From contig OW818676.1 in NCBI GenBank assembly GCA_942493235.1, positions 186,001 through 250,000 of the forward strand: a stretch of DNA of 64,000 bases, written 5' to 3'. The translations under genes were made by a program, and so were the position numbers. The notes below the pieces were generated by a model that ran no database searches, was not told where the DNA came from, and saw nothing but the letters and a program-made list of their open reading frames with translations. Shown in pieces: positions 37,701-46,753 of this stretch. The stretch comes from ENR-C587 sp942493235. GTDB taxonomy: Bacteria; Bacteroidota; Ignavibacteria; Kapaibacteriales; UBA2268. The number at the start of each line of letters is the position of its first letter. Position 1 is the stretch's first letter.

Positions 37701-39383
37701 TTCTTCTTTATCTGTGGACATTTCCGCAGTTGAATCCCAATATACTTCAATAGCGTTATTAAAAGAATTATAACCTAAAAAGTATGTATTTTCGGGAGGT
37801 TGCGGAGCTCTAAAGTTAAAATCATATACTTTCTGAGCGAACATATCTTTTTTTATTAATTCTTGGATATCTTCATCAGAGCCGTCGCATTCTTTTCTGA
37901 CTGCAGGATTAGCTAATATAATACCAACTACTACACGTACAGTGTCTTTAGGCATTACCGAAAATGGACCTGTCGCCATCATAAATCGTTTATCACCTTG
38001 TCCTTGGTCTCCATCACGTACTTTTGAACTCATACCATCGTAACGTGCAACTTCATCTTTCATATCGAATTCAAGATTCCAGTTCTTCATAGTTTGAAGT
38101 CCAAGCTGGAATCTGTTAGCATAGTAACGTTTGTCTTTACGGACATATCCTTCTAACATCGGGTCGAAGTAAAGATTTTCTATACAGACAGATGTGTCAA
38201 TTGTTACAGGTTGATTATTGTTAGGATTTATTTCTCCTTTTAATAAATCGGCATAGTCTGAACACATTATCGACTTCAAAACTTGCTGCCCTTCAACTTC
38301 TACCATAACAGTATCTTCTGCTACAAATGTGGAAGGTGATTCTAAGAAGTCATAACCTAAGTAGCCAAAACCTTTACCGGATTCTTGTGCAGTACCTGCA
38401 GTCCATTGAAAAGCCATGTTTAATGTATCGGCATAGTCGCAATATTTTGTAAAGTCGTTGTTTGCACCTTGGTTAGTATAAGGAGCAACAGCAATATCTA
38501 CGTCAAGCATAGGTGCCATCCAGCATTCGTGCAATGTGTCCGCTGAAAAATTGATAATATCGTATTTCATAAATATGAAATCTTTGTACATACCAAATCC
38601 CCATGAATAAATCATTTGCTCGAACTGTAGTGTTAGAGGATATCCTCTTTTTCTGGCTAAGTATTCACCACCTACATACTGTTTTAAATCCGTATCTTTA
38701 TATACAGAATAAATGTCTTCTCCAGAAATAAATGCAGGACCTCGTGGATATGTTGTTTTATTTCTGTCTTCTTGCTTAGGTACGTATCTACCAAAATATC
38801 TATCGTATTTCAATATATAACCTTCGTCTGTCTCAGTGTCCCAAATTGGCCAACTATAACCATCTTTAGTAGAGATTGGAGAACCTGTAATTCTATCAAA
38901 ATCGGTTGAAGTATATACTTTATACTGCCCAACTTTATTTGAATTAAATTTAGGAGCATAGTTACCATCTTCATCGTAAACTGTACCTGGTGTAAGCCAA
39001 GATTCACCAGCACTGGGGTCGTAAGATACAACTACGAATTTACCGTAATCTCCGGGAGAGCTGGCAAGTGGCTTAATAGTGCCAAACCAAATACCGCCAC
39101 CGAAAATGTATTGATTTACAGAACCACGGGGCCAATAACCACCACCGACACCTTGAGCTACATTCTGACCAAAAATACCATAATTACTTGTAAAGAACTG
39201 AATATTACTTACGGTATTGGGCTGATTGTCAAATCCTCCATGAGTACGAGCCGCCTGTAATGCTTCGGATTCCTTTTCAGTTTTAGGTTTCCAATTGGCA
39301 GGCAGTGCACTCGAATCATAGCAAAATGCAAATACCATTAGTGCTAAAATTGCTACGATTATATTTTTATTTTTTAGGTGCAT
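34704..39383 (-). CDS. Very large secreted protein with T9SS/FlgD-like C-terminal domain (1559 aa)
   Basis: The signal peptide is NIIVAILALMVFAFCYDSSA. Residues about 30-500 contain aromatic, Gly-rich segments (GGGIWFGTIKP, YSWPIWDTETDEG, YSWGFGMYKDFIFMKYD). The middle has FN3-like blocks (AIEVYWDSTAE; FLGYKLYRARNP). The end (about 1455-1559) is VRIVPNPYYITT...IDIYTVTGDLVRTI...VQKFSVVVGG, which is a FlgD/por-secretion-type sorting domain. Export by T9SS is therefore likely; the function is unknown and no enzyme motif was found. It begins 23 nt after the TonB-dependent receptor gene, an arrangement that suggests joint action of receptor, secreted partner and the PorV-like shuttle downstream. 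Confidence 0.85.
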   Translation of the reverse strand: MHLKNKNIIVAILALMVFAFCYDSSALPANWKPKTEKESEALQAARTHGGFDNQPNTVSNIQFFTSNYGIFGQNVAQGVGGGYWPRGSVNQYIFGGGIWFGTIKPLASSPGDYGKFVVVSYDPSAGESWLTPGTVYDEDGNYAPKFNSNKVGQYKVYTSTDFDRITGSPISTKDGYSWPIWDTETDEGYILKYDRYFGRYVPKQEDRNKTTYPRGPAFISGEDIYSVYKDTDLKQYVGGEYLARKRGYPLTLQFEQMIYSWGFGMYKDFIFMKYDIINFSADTLHECWMAPMLDVDIAVAPYTNQGANNDFTKYCDYADTLNMAFQWTAGTAQESGKGFGYLGYDFLESPSTFVAEDTVMVEVEGQQVLKSIMCSDYADLLKGEINPNNNQPVTIDTSVCIENLYFDPMLEGYVRKDKRYYANRFQLGLQTMKNWNLEFDMKDEVARYDGMSSKVRDGDQGQGDKRFMMATGPFSVMPKDTVRVVVGIILANPAVRKECDGSDEDIQELIKKDMFAQKVYDFNFRAPQPPENTYFLGYNSFNNAIEVYWDSTAEMSTDKEEKGMDFLGYKLYRARNPYLDTFAVVSIPGNAQYTNGRSPYGWKELAAWEISTPFYKTEKRGGMENAPNMPLIDEIRVVGISYELGNIDTMAIKVIRIPKGLIYYDNQIDSTYQTPYIVSIDTGYYTSPWDKYFKKLYDLPAERYFFKPDAKNGTGHLFIDSIMVGTIKLNKALLRYNPLYWSRKTVAWNSSIKDSLPVTDSITKVVYLYNSRFRLELNGTTKEYYYQMVPMFDSTEASFSKVFENYDHLKAVRDSIYSYLQTGKATAIFNDFEGKKQTKDSVIVPYMRDVSNARKYYDWGDDNGTKVVDLLDESTRTEKIINNIEYYYKLEAWDEGDYNQPTERKQNNGSVGRPNNIMTYAKAGRPTDNCKFELTYVDENKIGGLYDFELFPIDNEKVSQKLAGRTLELTFEPNWRINSIKPFPEGTDKTNRHIGFYDRIMTLRDSTTKEVLFQANTQFERPSGTFSVQDAPTENAFSVVMNDVVITDSLTGDLINFGLVDNNEKRYRNGEITTQDFKVDNYRYSYGFANGYENIFGFKFKYAYEQRGGVFRFEEGKIVKGNASTPIRGLPLSKTLTTNTVDIALYPLTCIVGLEKYGVRYEDSLYSYTYQFIPIDEPNVKDGSFNNGPGEYLVTFTEGGVENMSVTWINHNPNYVDQKRGDFAVPYLKYNIVNQYSFKRDDASGVQKDVKYGTPLEYMELPDSAIIYKMTPSGDDLIAIPDTNRFPSHANLGVRNNEFINKYNSFSTAFIKGNLGNYSSKFKRAPAEIAIREGASFDVNKPNSIGQGKYYLTVKNSNNDSICFNNIINIGGIFYMFDYYNRARFGNENNLIEIENYTLGEDFKVGDQVLLKSTGGAFGIPLPGAKVRFKVVDDAPANNEYTESQLDKVRIVPNPYYITTEVQPNPYQAYIYFTKLPSKCTIDIYTVTGDLVRTINHEEVTASSQYNDSQFAFDTWDLFSRNGQRVQSQTFVAVISTPNGEQSVQKFSVVVGGSRLITK

Positions 39384-39406
39384 TTTTTACCTCTATTTAT
39401 TAGTTA

Positions 39407-42400
39407 TTAAAAATCAAGCTTAATACCGAAGTAAACAGTGCGAGGAGCTTGATAATTGCCCCTGAAACTGCTTGCATCAGTTAAATATTTTTGGAATTGT
39501 TTGAACTGCTCTTCGCGTGTAACTAAACCGTTTTTATCTAAATCACTATATTCATTGTATAATCTGTTACCATATTCATCATATTGATTTGAATTAAATG
39601 ATGAAGCCTTTGTAAAATCTGCTTTGTCATAATAAGTTACAGGAGAAAATTCAGATACTTTTTTATAGAAGCTTGTACCATCGTCATCTGGGTCATTTGT
39701 CCTAGAATAATATGCTGTAGGTGCTGTTCTGTCGAACAAGTTAATAATATCAATAAAAAATTGTATTCTTGTATTGCCCGCAGCATCACCGAAGAAGTCC
39801 CTCAATTGAAATCCTTTTTGAAATCTCAAGTCAACTCTCCAGTATGAAGGCTGTCTTGCTAAATTAGCTTCACTTATAGCCTCGCCACTTAATCTTAAAG
39901 GAGTGTAAGGCGAACCTGACTGCCAGATTGTACTAAAGTTAATATTTGCATTCTCTAATAATTCAATACCGCCTATAGTAGGACCTTCGTCATTTGCCCA
40001 GCCTAAGTTAATGTTTGCATTGATTTTATGAGGTATATCAAATCCCATAATATATTCAGTCATAGAAATTGTGTTGATATCAGTATTTGGAATTGGTGAT
40101 CTGCCTACGTTACTTGTAGCACTTGGTGCAGTTCCGATAGCATTAGAATAAGCGTAGTTAACCTCAAAACCAATATTATCTTGTAATGGTTTTTTCAAGA
40201 AAGTTACCTCAAAACCTTTTGTACTACCATATTCTGTTGTTGTATATGTATAGAAGTTATTAGGAGTTGCTTTAGTAAATGTAACACCTACTTGATTATA
40301 AATATCTCTATAATAAGCAGACGCTATAAAAGCGAACATATCGGCAAATTCCAATTCATACTCTATTTGGTATGAATTTGTTCTTTGTGGTTTCATATCG
40401 GGGTTACCTAATAAGGTTCCACCTCTAACATCATAAGAGTTAAAACCGTCATACATCTGCTCTAAAGAACCTCTTTGTAAAAGGACACCGTAGCCGATTT
40501 GAATGTTAGAATTAATATCAATAGGATAAGAAATATTGATTCTCGGGCTGATTTGTATTTTAGCATCGGTATCAGTAAATTTAAAATTATCTGCTAAATC
40601 TTCGATACTGGCAAATGTCAAGTCAGTTCCTATCATTGCATTTGTTCTGTGTCTTGAATTTGGATTGAAATAGTCTAATCTTAAACCCGGATTAATTACT
40701 ATTGCTTTATATTCAATCTGGTCTAATAAGAAAAATGAAAATTCTGTTGGTTTGAAAGCTTTACCTGAATTTGCTTTTATAGCTTCATTAATTGAATATA
40801 TATTACCACCCCATTTATCAGTATAAACATCGACAGCCGGAGCATCAATTGTAGGTGATGGATTCATATGTCTGTTTAATTCATAAAATGAAGCTTCAAA
40901 TCCTGTTTTTATTGCATGCTTAAATAAATCTTGCTCAATACTTAATTCATAGTCAGCATTTACTTGCCAATAATAAACGTTTCTAAATTCGAAACCACTA
41001 TTGTTGTGAGTAGAAAAATATCCGCCATTTAATCCATAAGCGTTGTCTGTATTATAGTAGAAATCGCCTTCTATAAAACCGGTTAAAGGATTAACATCAA
41101 GGAAAGATCCTTCATAAAAGCCATCCGAAGTTAATTTTTTCTTTCTAAAACCTTTGTAGTAATCCGCTACTTGGTCTTTTCCGGCTACTAATCTTGAACC
41201 ATTAACCTCATCACTAACTACTTCGTAATTATCTTGAGGATAAAGTAACTCAAAACCTGAGAAAAAGTCAGGATCGTCAGCATTTTTTCTTCTTCCGCTA
41301 TATTCATTGTTAACATTATATGCTATTGAAAAGTTTAAAATGCTTGTTTCAAATATTTGTCTTATTTTTGCTAATACGTTTACAATTTGTATATTATTTA
41401 CATTTTGTTTTGCAATGCTTTCTTTAACACCTACCCAGTTATTTGCAATTGATGAAGTGTATGATTCAGTAGAAGCTACTCCTAAATCATCTGCATATAG
41501 CCAAGACCAACTGTTATTTTCTGAACTTGTCAGACCGTAGCTACCGCCTAAAGTAACTGACAATTTGTCTGTTACATCATATTTTACACGTGCAGTAATA
41601 TTTTTCACCCAGTTGCTTGAGTTATCCATTTGCCCTAGAGAATTACCTAATGGGTCACTAATATCGTAACTAGATCCACCAAATTCTTCGTTTTTATAAA
41701 CAGTAGATAAATAGAAAGTGGCTTTTTGATCGGTTAAAGGAATAGGACCTCCAAATCCAAAATCAATTGAATTTTGGTTAGCGCCTAATAGTTTATATCC
41801 TTCGCCACCATTTTCTGCTTTTAGAATACCGTCTTTTTCAATTACTTTTAATTTTTCGCCTTGTCTTCCCCATAATGCAGGAACGTCAGTTCTCCATCTT
41901 AAGAATCCTTCATATTTATCATTTTTCCCGCTACTTAATGAAGAATTCACATATCCGGCCATAGCACCACCGTATTCAGCAGAGAATGTTCCCTTTTTTA
42001 CTTGAGTCTCTGCAACAGCATAAGATGAAGGCATAGGATAAAGTGAAGTACCACCAAATCCGAAACCACCGTTTAAAGGATTTGAGATACTAACGCCGTC
42101 CATACGAATAGCTGTCTCATTTGAACGACCGCCACGAATATTCCAGCCGTCTCCACTGCTGTTTACACCCGCAGTAGAGCCGACCATTGCTGCAATACCT
42201 TCTTTAGCTTGATTTTGCATAGCTTCGCCGGAAATATTAACCTGTGAACCACCTGTATTCTTGTGGTTAATTGTTCTTTGAGCTACAATGATAATGTCCT
42301 TTGTTTGCTTCATATCTGTAGTCAAAGTAATAGAACCTATATCTTCAGTAGCATCTGCACTGATAGCAACTTGAATGTTCTTATCGGCATAACTTACAAA

Positions 42401-42628
42401 AGATATGGTAATATTGTGAGTTCCGGCGGGGATACCCATGATTTGAAAAGAACCGTCAGCTCTCGCTTTAGTGCCTTGATTCGAACCCTTGACTTTAATG
42501 GTAGCCCCCATAGCCGGTTCCTTATTATCAAGGAATACTTTCCCTTTTAAGTTTCCTGTATTGGCTGCAAAAACTGCAAGCGGACACAAGAACGCTATAA
42601 GGAATAAAGTCGTTAGAAGTTTACGCAT
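39407..42628 (-). CDS. TonB-dependent outer-membrane receptor with carboxypeptidase-regulatory-like domain
   Basis: A signal peptide (MRKLLTTLFLIAFLCPLAVFA) is followed by a CarboxypepD_reg-like domain (about 24-105, LKGKVFLDNKEPAMGATIKV). The plug domain (about 115-230) contains WNIRGGRSNETAIRMDGV and FSAEYGGAMAGYVN. The rest is a 22-strand-type barrel ending in TVYFGIKLDF with a terminal Phe. It should import a ligand, or transmit its presence, using TonB energy. Odd feature: residues 1029-1040, DLDKNGLVTREE, form a textbook EF-hand calcium loop between the last barrel strands. It is 23 nt downstream of the BNR gene and 23 nt upstream of the large secreted protein. GGGAG precedes its start. 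Confidence 0.9.
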   Translation of the reverse strand: MRKLLTTLFLIAFLCPLAVFAANTGNLKGKVFLDNKEPAMGATIKVKGSNQGTKARADGSFQIMGIPAGTHNITISFVSYADKNIQVAISADATEDIGSITLTTDMKQTKDIIIVAQRTINHKNTGGSQVNISGEAMQNQAKEGIAAMVGSTAGVNSSGDGWNIRGGRSNETAIRMDGVSISNPLNGGFGFGGTSLYPMPSSYAVAETQVKKGTFSAEYGGAMAGYVNSSLSSGKNDKYEGFLRWRTDVPALWGRQGEKLKVIEKDGILKAENGGEGYKLLGANQNSIDFGFGGPIPLTDQKATFYLSTVYKNEEFGGSSYDISDPLGNSLGQMDNSSNWVKNITARVKYDVTDKLSVTLGGSYGLTSSENNSWSWLYADDLGVASTESYTSSIANNWVGVKESIAKQNVNNIQIVNVLAKIRQIFETSILNFSIAYNVNNEYSGRRKNADDPDFFSGFELLYPQDNYEVVSDEVNGSRLVAGKDQVADYYKGFRKKKLTSDGFYEGSFLDVNPLTGFIEGDFYYNTDNAYGLNGGYFSTHNNSGFEFRNVYYWQVNADYELSIEQDLFKHAIKTGFEASFYELNRHMNPSPTIDAPAVDVYTDKWGGNIYSINEAIKANSGKAFKPTEFSFFLLDQIEYKAIVINPGLRLDYFNPNSRHRTNAMIGTDLTFASIEDLADNFKFTDTDAKIQISPRINISYPIDINSNIQIGYGVLLQRGSLEQMYDGFNSYDVRGGTLLGNPDMKPQRTNSYQIEYELEFADMFAFIASAYYRDIYNQVGVTFTKATPNNFYTYTTTEYGSTKGFEVTFLKKPLQDNIGFEVNYAYSNAIGTAPSATSNVGRSPIPNTDINTISMTEYIMGFDIPHKINANINLGWANDEGPTIGGIELLENANINFSTIWQSGSPYTPLRLSGEAISEANLARQPSYWRVDLRFQKGFQLRDFFGDAAGNTRIQFFIDIINLFDRTAPTAYYSRTNDPDDDGTSFYKKVSEFSPVTYYDKADFTKASSFNSNQYDEYGNRLYNEYSDLDKNGLVTREEQFKQFQKYLTDASSFRGNYQAPRTVYFGIKLDF

Positions 42629-42651
42629 ATCTGCTCCCTATTTAATAATAA

Positions 42652-44610
42652 TTAGTGTAATATATTTATAATTTTGGTAATTAATTTTCCGTTTAATTCT
42701 GCTCTTACATAGTAAGCTCCGCTGCTTAATTCTTTTGTATTGATTTTGAATGCTTTTATTCCGCTATCTGTATAATCATTATATACGGTACTTAATCTTT
42801 GACCTAAAGCATCATAAAGTCCAATATTCAAGTTACCTGAATTTGATATAGTTAAATTTATATATGAATCTTCACTTGCGGGATTAGGGTTAATTGACAT
42901 TTTTTGAATTTGTTCGATATCTTTTACTCCATCGCTCGGATATGAAATTCTTGAAGATATCTGGGCATCTTCCATAGTACTGATAACAATTTCGCAAGGG
43001 GTATCTATTATTAATTGTTTAAGTGTGTCATTAGTAATCACTGTTTCAACAGGCAATGTTTTCATTTGAATTATTGGAAGCTTAGACAAATCATTTGGTA
43101 ATAAGTCAGGCATCCATGTGATATGGTCATAAATATCGGGAGAATTTGTGATATTCATTGGCCAGCTCCATTCATTAGAATTGCTTTCTCTTACAGCGAT
43201 AAATACATCAGTTAATAATCTTTTCCCATCTTGATCAACATCAAAGTCAACCCATTTACAAATTAATTTAGTTCCGTCAACAGTTCTTGAAATTTGAACC
43301 TCAGAACCCATTTGATTAGTTTCAGTATATTTATTAGTTTCATTTTCAAAATATAAAGTAGAATAACCACTTATTGGAGCAATTTCTCTTATTCCCCAAG
43401 CGTTGTTTTTATAATATATTTCGACTAATGACTGATATCGGTCTTCATATTTTGCATTATTCGTATCTAGAATCTCATATAAAGGAGCTACAATACTGAA
43501 ATCCCCGTTTTCCATTACAATAAAATCCTTTTCGCCCCAAGTAGTAATAGTTGAATCGGGTATAGCACCAACTGATGTAGCATAATCTTTTAATAATTGA
43601 TAGGGCATTCTTAGGTCTTCTAAATTTGTCCAATTAGCACCATCATCTTCAGAAGTTGACACTGCAACTACCGCTCTTCCAAAAGCTAACGAATCAGTTT
43701 TGAAACCTCCGTAAGCAGCCATATACAATTTGCCACTGCTTAATTTCTTTAAACCTACTAATTCTGCAGAACGTGTACTATCTTCGGTTGGAGTATTAAA
43801 TATGCTTGCTGCCCAGCCTTGTGGTATCTCGGCATTCCAAGAAGAAAAGTCATCTGTATATCTTTTGGCTATATTACTGTTTTGATTTAATGGATTACCA
43901 CCCGGAGGCAATGCTCCGCTTATAGCTAAACCATAAAAATAATTTTCAGTATAGTTACCGACAATCTTAGCGTCATTTGTAAAACCAAATTTTTGAGTAC
44001 CAACAGTAAATTCGGATAATAAATTGATAGTTGCGGTATTATTATTATATAAACCGTTTGCAAATCCTATCCAGCCACTGTTATTAGTAACAGGAGATGT
44101 ATATAAATAGGATAGTTCCCCATCAACTACTAATGCGTAAACACTGGGATAGCGACCCATTCTATTACTATTAATTGTAGCATCGTAAGCTAAAATCGGA
44201 GTATTCCATGAGCTACCCCAATCATTTGATGTTCTAATAAATAAATTATCTTTTGTGTCTTTTGGAGCCGAAGCGATTCCTGCCTCTAACGATCCACGGT
44301 ATATTGTTACCAATGTTCCGGTTTCAGCATGATAAACAAATGGCTGCTGTGAATTACTATAATAAGAATAAGAATTAAATAAGGTATCCAAAACAACAAA
44401 TGTTGGAGTGCTCTGTAACTTATTTTCTTCTTTTGCGTAAATTATTTTAGAGCTTTTAGGCAATTCAGAAGGTGTAACTAAGAGAGGATACTTGCTCCTT
44501 TCTTTACAGTTATTTATAGCTTCTGTGTTTTTACTGCTTTGGCAGAAAGCAGTACTTGTTAATGTTATCAAAGTTAAAGCAGTTACTGCTATATTTTGTA
44601 ACAATTTCAT
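42652..44610 (-). CDS. Secreted BNR/sialidase-like-fold protein with T9SS type A domain (652 aa)
   Basis: A signal peptide (MKLLQNIAVTALTLITLTSTAFC) follows ribosome site GGAGG. Residues about 90-560 contain BNR-like Asp-box turns (NDWGSSWN; EDDGANW), pointing to a beta-propeller, but I see no sialidase active-site set. Residues about 570-652 are a T9SS sorting domain: MSINPNPASEDSYINLTISN, then GLYDALGQRLS, then ELSSGAYYVRAEL. It is probably a surface-attached or released protein of unknown ligand. It lies between the anti-sigma gene (127 nt upstream, with its own -10-like box) and the TonB receptor. Confidence 0.82.
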   Translation of the reverse strand: MKLLQNIAVTALTLITLTSTAFCQSSKNTEAINNCKERSKYPLLVTPSELPKSSKIIYAKEENKLQSTPTFVVLDTLFNSYSYYSNSQQPFVYHAETGTLVTIYRGSLEAGIASAPKDTKDNLFIRTSNDWGSSWNTPILAYDATINSNRMGRYPSVYALVVDGELSYLYTSPVTNNSGWIGFANGLYNNNTATINLLSEFTVGTQKFGFTNDAKIVGNYTENYFYGLAISGALPPGGNPLNQNSNIAKRYTDDFSSWNAEIPQGWAASIFNTPTEDSTRSAELVGLKKLSSGKLYMAAYGGFKTDSLAFGRAVVAVSTSEDDGANWTNLEDLRMPYQLLKDYATSVGAIPDSTITTWGEKDFIVMENGDFSIVAPLYEILDTNNAKYEDRYQSLVEIYYKNNAWGIREIAPISGYSTLYFENETNKYTETNQMGSEVQISRTVDGTKLICKWVDFDVDQDGKRLLTDVFIAVRESNSNEWSWPMNITNSPDIYDHITWMPDLLPNDLSKLPIIQMKTLPVETVITNDTLKQLIIDTPCEIVISTMEDAQISSRISYPSDGVKDIEQIQKMSINPNPASEDSYINLTISNSGNLNIGLYDALGQRLSTVYNDYTDSGIKAFKINTKELSSGAYYVRAELNGKLITKIINILH

Positions 44611-44672
44611 AAGTCCTCCGTATCTTTTGTATAAAAAACATAGTATTCAACTTTTGTAATTTCCCAAAGTTT

Positions 44673-44680
44673 CAAATATA
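44673..44680 (-). promoter_or_regulatory. Candidate -7 box (TATATTTG) for the BNR/T9SS gene
   Basis: The minus strand reads TATATTTG, a match to TAnnTTTG, about 63 nt before the ATG at 44610. The expected TTG 19 nt upstream is not present, so this is a weak call. Confidence 0.35.
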
Positions 44681-44736
44681 AAACTTTTTTTTTACATTAT
44701 GTAATGATTAAATCAATAAATTTATTTTTTATGCAA

Positions 44737-46200
44737 TTAAAATTTGAAAGACACCCCATAAACCAAAGATAATGCTGATTGCAATTTCTTTGTTGACTCC
44801 GTAGAATAGGGCAGAGAAGAGTAAAATAATTTACCGTCTAATCCTAAATTCAATACTATATAATCAAGTACCCGAACTGAACAATTTATTCTACCAAAAT
44901 TCAATAATCCTTCACCGGTGCCACCAATTCCAATTGTTGAATTCAAACGGAAAATATTGCTTTTAATAATATCATATTTATAATATAAAGCTCCCCATAA
45001 TGTTTTGTTTTCTTTGTAACTCTGTTGAGGAACGGTAACTTCTGTATTTGGGTCTAAATTATTATCTTTATATATTAGTACTTTTGAGCTTACAGGAATT
45101 TTTACATATACTGTCTCGTCAAAATTTAAATTTATATAGCCAAATTCAACACCGATTCCGTGAACATCAGCGATTCTATAACCGAAACTTTGCGAAAATG
45201 ATGATAAATAGGATTTTTTAATATCACTTGAGATACTGCACATCATAGGAGAGCTAATATTAGTAGTCAACTCAAGATTTACCGGTATCTCTAATCCTAA
45301 AGATTGATTTTCTAGTGCATTATTAATGTAAATATTTCCCTTTATATTATCAACGTTATTGTCTAAGTCTGAAGACAAACTTGACTTGTTATTTACATTC
45401 GTGTTTTGAATAGTATTATTCATTTTATATGATAAATCGTCTTTATCTGCGAGTTTATCCAATGAATTGTTAAAATCGAAAATGTTATTTTCTTTTTTGG
45501 CGAAATCGTCATTAACTTTATTATTTTCAGCATCTATTAACCCATCAACTACGCTTATATCGGTAATATTCGGGTTAGTATTCATATCAGAAGCAACAAG
45601 CTCGGATAACACTTGAAGACCTTTATCTGACAGCTTAGGATTTAACATATTGAGGGCTTCTCTAGTGGCTGTCATATTTAATGAATTCGAAATACTGTTT
45701 TCAACATAAACAGCATTCCTTTGGGCTTTGGTATAATTAACTTCATTCCTTTGGGTCTTGCTAATTTTTTGTGCCGAGCCTGTTTGTGCTTCTAATTCGT
45801 CAATATTATTATCTATTGTAATATTTGATATATTTTTATTTGATGCAATACTACCAATTTTCAATAATGGTAAATCATCAATTGCAGCAAATCCAAGAAT
45901 TAATGTAGCCGCTACAAGCGAAATCGCTCTTCTGTAAGCGGTCCTTCTACGTAATTTCTCTCTGATAATCGGCTGTTCATTAAATATCTTCATCAGAACC
46001 ATATCTTGAGTATCGCGAGCTATATCCTCCGGCATTTTGTCGTTTTTGGCTGTTTCTTTTATCGCATAATTGAGTACAACTGCCCTGTCGAATTCCTTTT
46101 TCATAAAAGGGTCGTCTTTAATTGTTTGGCGTAAAGTTGTATCCTCATGCTCTGTTAGCTCGCCATCTAAATATTTCGATATTAATTCATCAAAGTTCAT
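44737..46200 (-). CDS. Anti-sigma-factor-like protein fused to a barrel-like C-terminal domain
   Basis: The first 85 residues look like an anti-sigma domain (ISKYLDGELTEHEDTTLRQT), without the zinc-binding HxxxCxxC. One transmembrane helix (about 91-108, ISLVAATLILGFAA) follows an Arg-rich cytoplasmic edge. Residues about 110-300 are Asn/Asp-rich and probably disordered. Residues about 300-487 alternate like outer-membrane beta strands (VHGIGVEFGYINLNF; ending LVYGVSFKF). The gene starts inside the end of the sigma-factor gene (11-nt overlap), the usual layout of an ECF sigma / anti-sigma pair. It likely holds the sigma factor at the inner membrane. How a barrel-like segment fits the same chain is unclear. 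Confidence 0.8.
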   Translation of the reverse strand: MNFDELISKYLDGELTEHEDTTLRQTIKDDPFMKKEFDRAVVLNYAIKETAKNDKMPEDIARDTQDMVLMKIFNEQPIIREKLRRRTAYRRAISLVAATLILGFAAIDDLPLLKIGSIASNKNISNITIDNNIDELEAQTGSAQKISKTQRNEVNYTKAQRNAVYVENSISNSLNMTATREALNMLNPKLSDKGLQVLSELVASDMNTNPNITDISVVDGLIDAENNKVNDDFAKKENNIFDFNNSLDKLADKDDLSYKMNNTIQNTNVNNKSSLSSDLDNNVDNIKGNIYINNALENQSLGLEIPVNLELTTNISSPMMCSISSDIKKSYLSSFSQSFGYRIADVHGIGVEFGYINLNFDETVYVKIPVSSKVLIYKDNNLDPNTEVTVPQQSYKENKTLWGALYYKYDIIKSNIFRLNSTIGIGGTGEGLLNFGRINCSVRVLDYIVLNLGLDGKLFYSSLPYSTESTKKLQSALSLVYGVSFKF

Positions 46201-46753
46201 ATAATTCCTTCGCTAAAGGTGTTAACATTTTTCTTAATAAGGTCCTACCCCTGTGAACCCGTATTTTTGCATTTGCAAGCTCTATCCCCAATATGACTGC
46301 AATCTCTTGATACGAACAATCTTCGTATTCTCTTAATATTAAAGCTTCTCTGTATGCTACCGGCAATTTCTGCAATGCACTATCAATGCACTCCTTTACA
46401 CCAAAATCCGATTCTCTTAAGCTATCTGTAATTTGACTGTTTTCATTCAATTCGTCAAATTCTTTTCTGGCTCTGAGCAAATTTAAGCAGGTGTGGCGAG
46501 CTATTGTAAATAACCAAGCATTGAAATTGTCGCCTCTGAAATCCTTTCGCTTATCATATACTTTTACGAATGTCTCTTGGAATGCGTCCTTGGCAGTTTC
46601 GCTGTCTCCAAGCATTCGCATACAGAACCAGTATAATTTATTATGATATTTTTCATATAAGAAATTAAATGCTGCCGCAGTTCCCGCCGATAGCTCAGCT
46701 ATTGCTGAGTCTATATCGTATTCTTTGGCTTTATGTAATCTCTTAAATAACAT
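46190..46753 (-). CDS. ECF-family RNA polymerase sigma factor
   Basis: The 187-residue protein has sigma-70 region 2 (about 27-95: FNFLYEKYHNKLYWFC; DAFQETFVKVYDKR; FNAWLFTIARH) and region 4 (about 123-175: ALQKLPVAYREALILREYED, then SYQEIAVILGI and VHRGR). There is no region 1 or 3, as expected for ECF sigma factors. It overlaps the anti-sigma-like gene by 11 nt and heads a long co-directional envelope gene block, so it may drive expression of that block. Its own promoter was not recognised. Confidence 0.93.
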   Translation of the reverse strand: MLFKRLHKAKEYDIDSAIAELSAGTAAAFNFLYEKYHNKLYWFCMRMLGDSETAKDAFQETFVKVYDKRKDFRGDNFNAWLFTIARHTCLNLLRARKEFDELNENSQITDSLRESDFGVKECIDSALQKLPVAYREALILREYEDCSYQEIAVILGIELANAKIRVHRGRTLLRKMLTPLAKELYEL

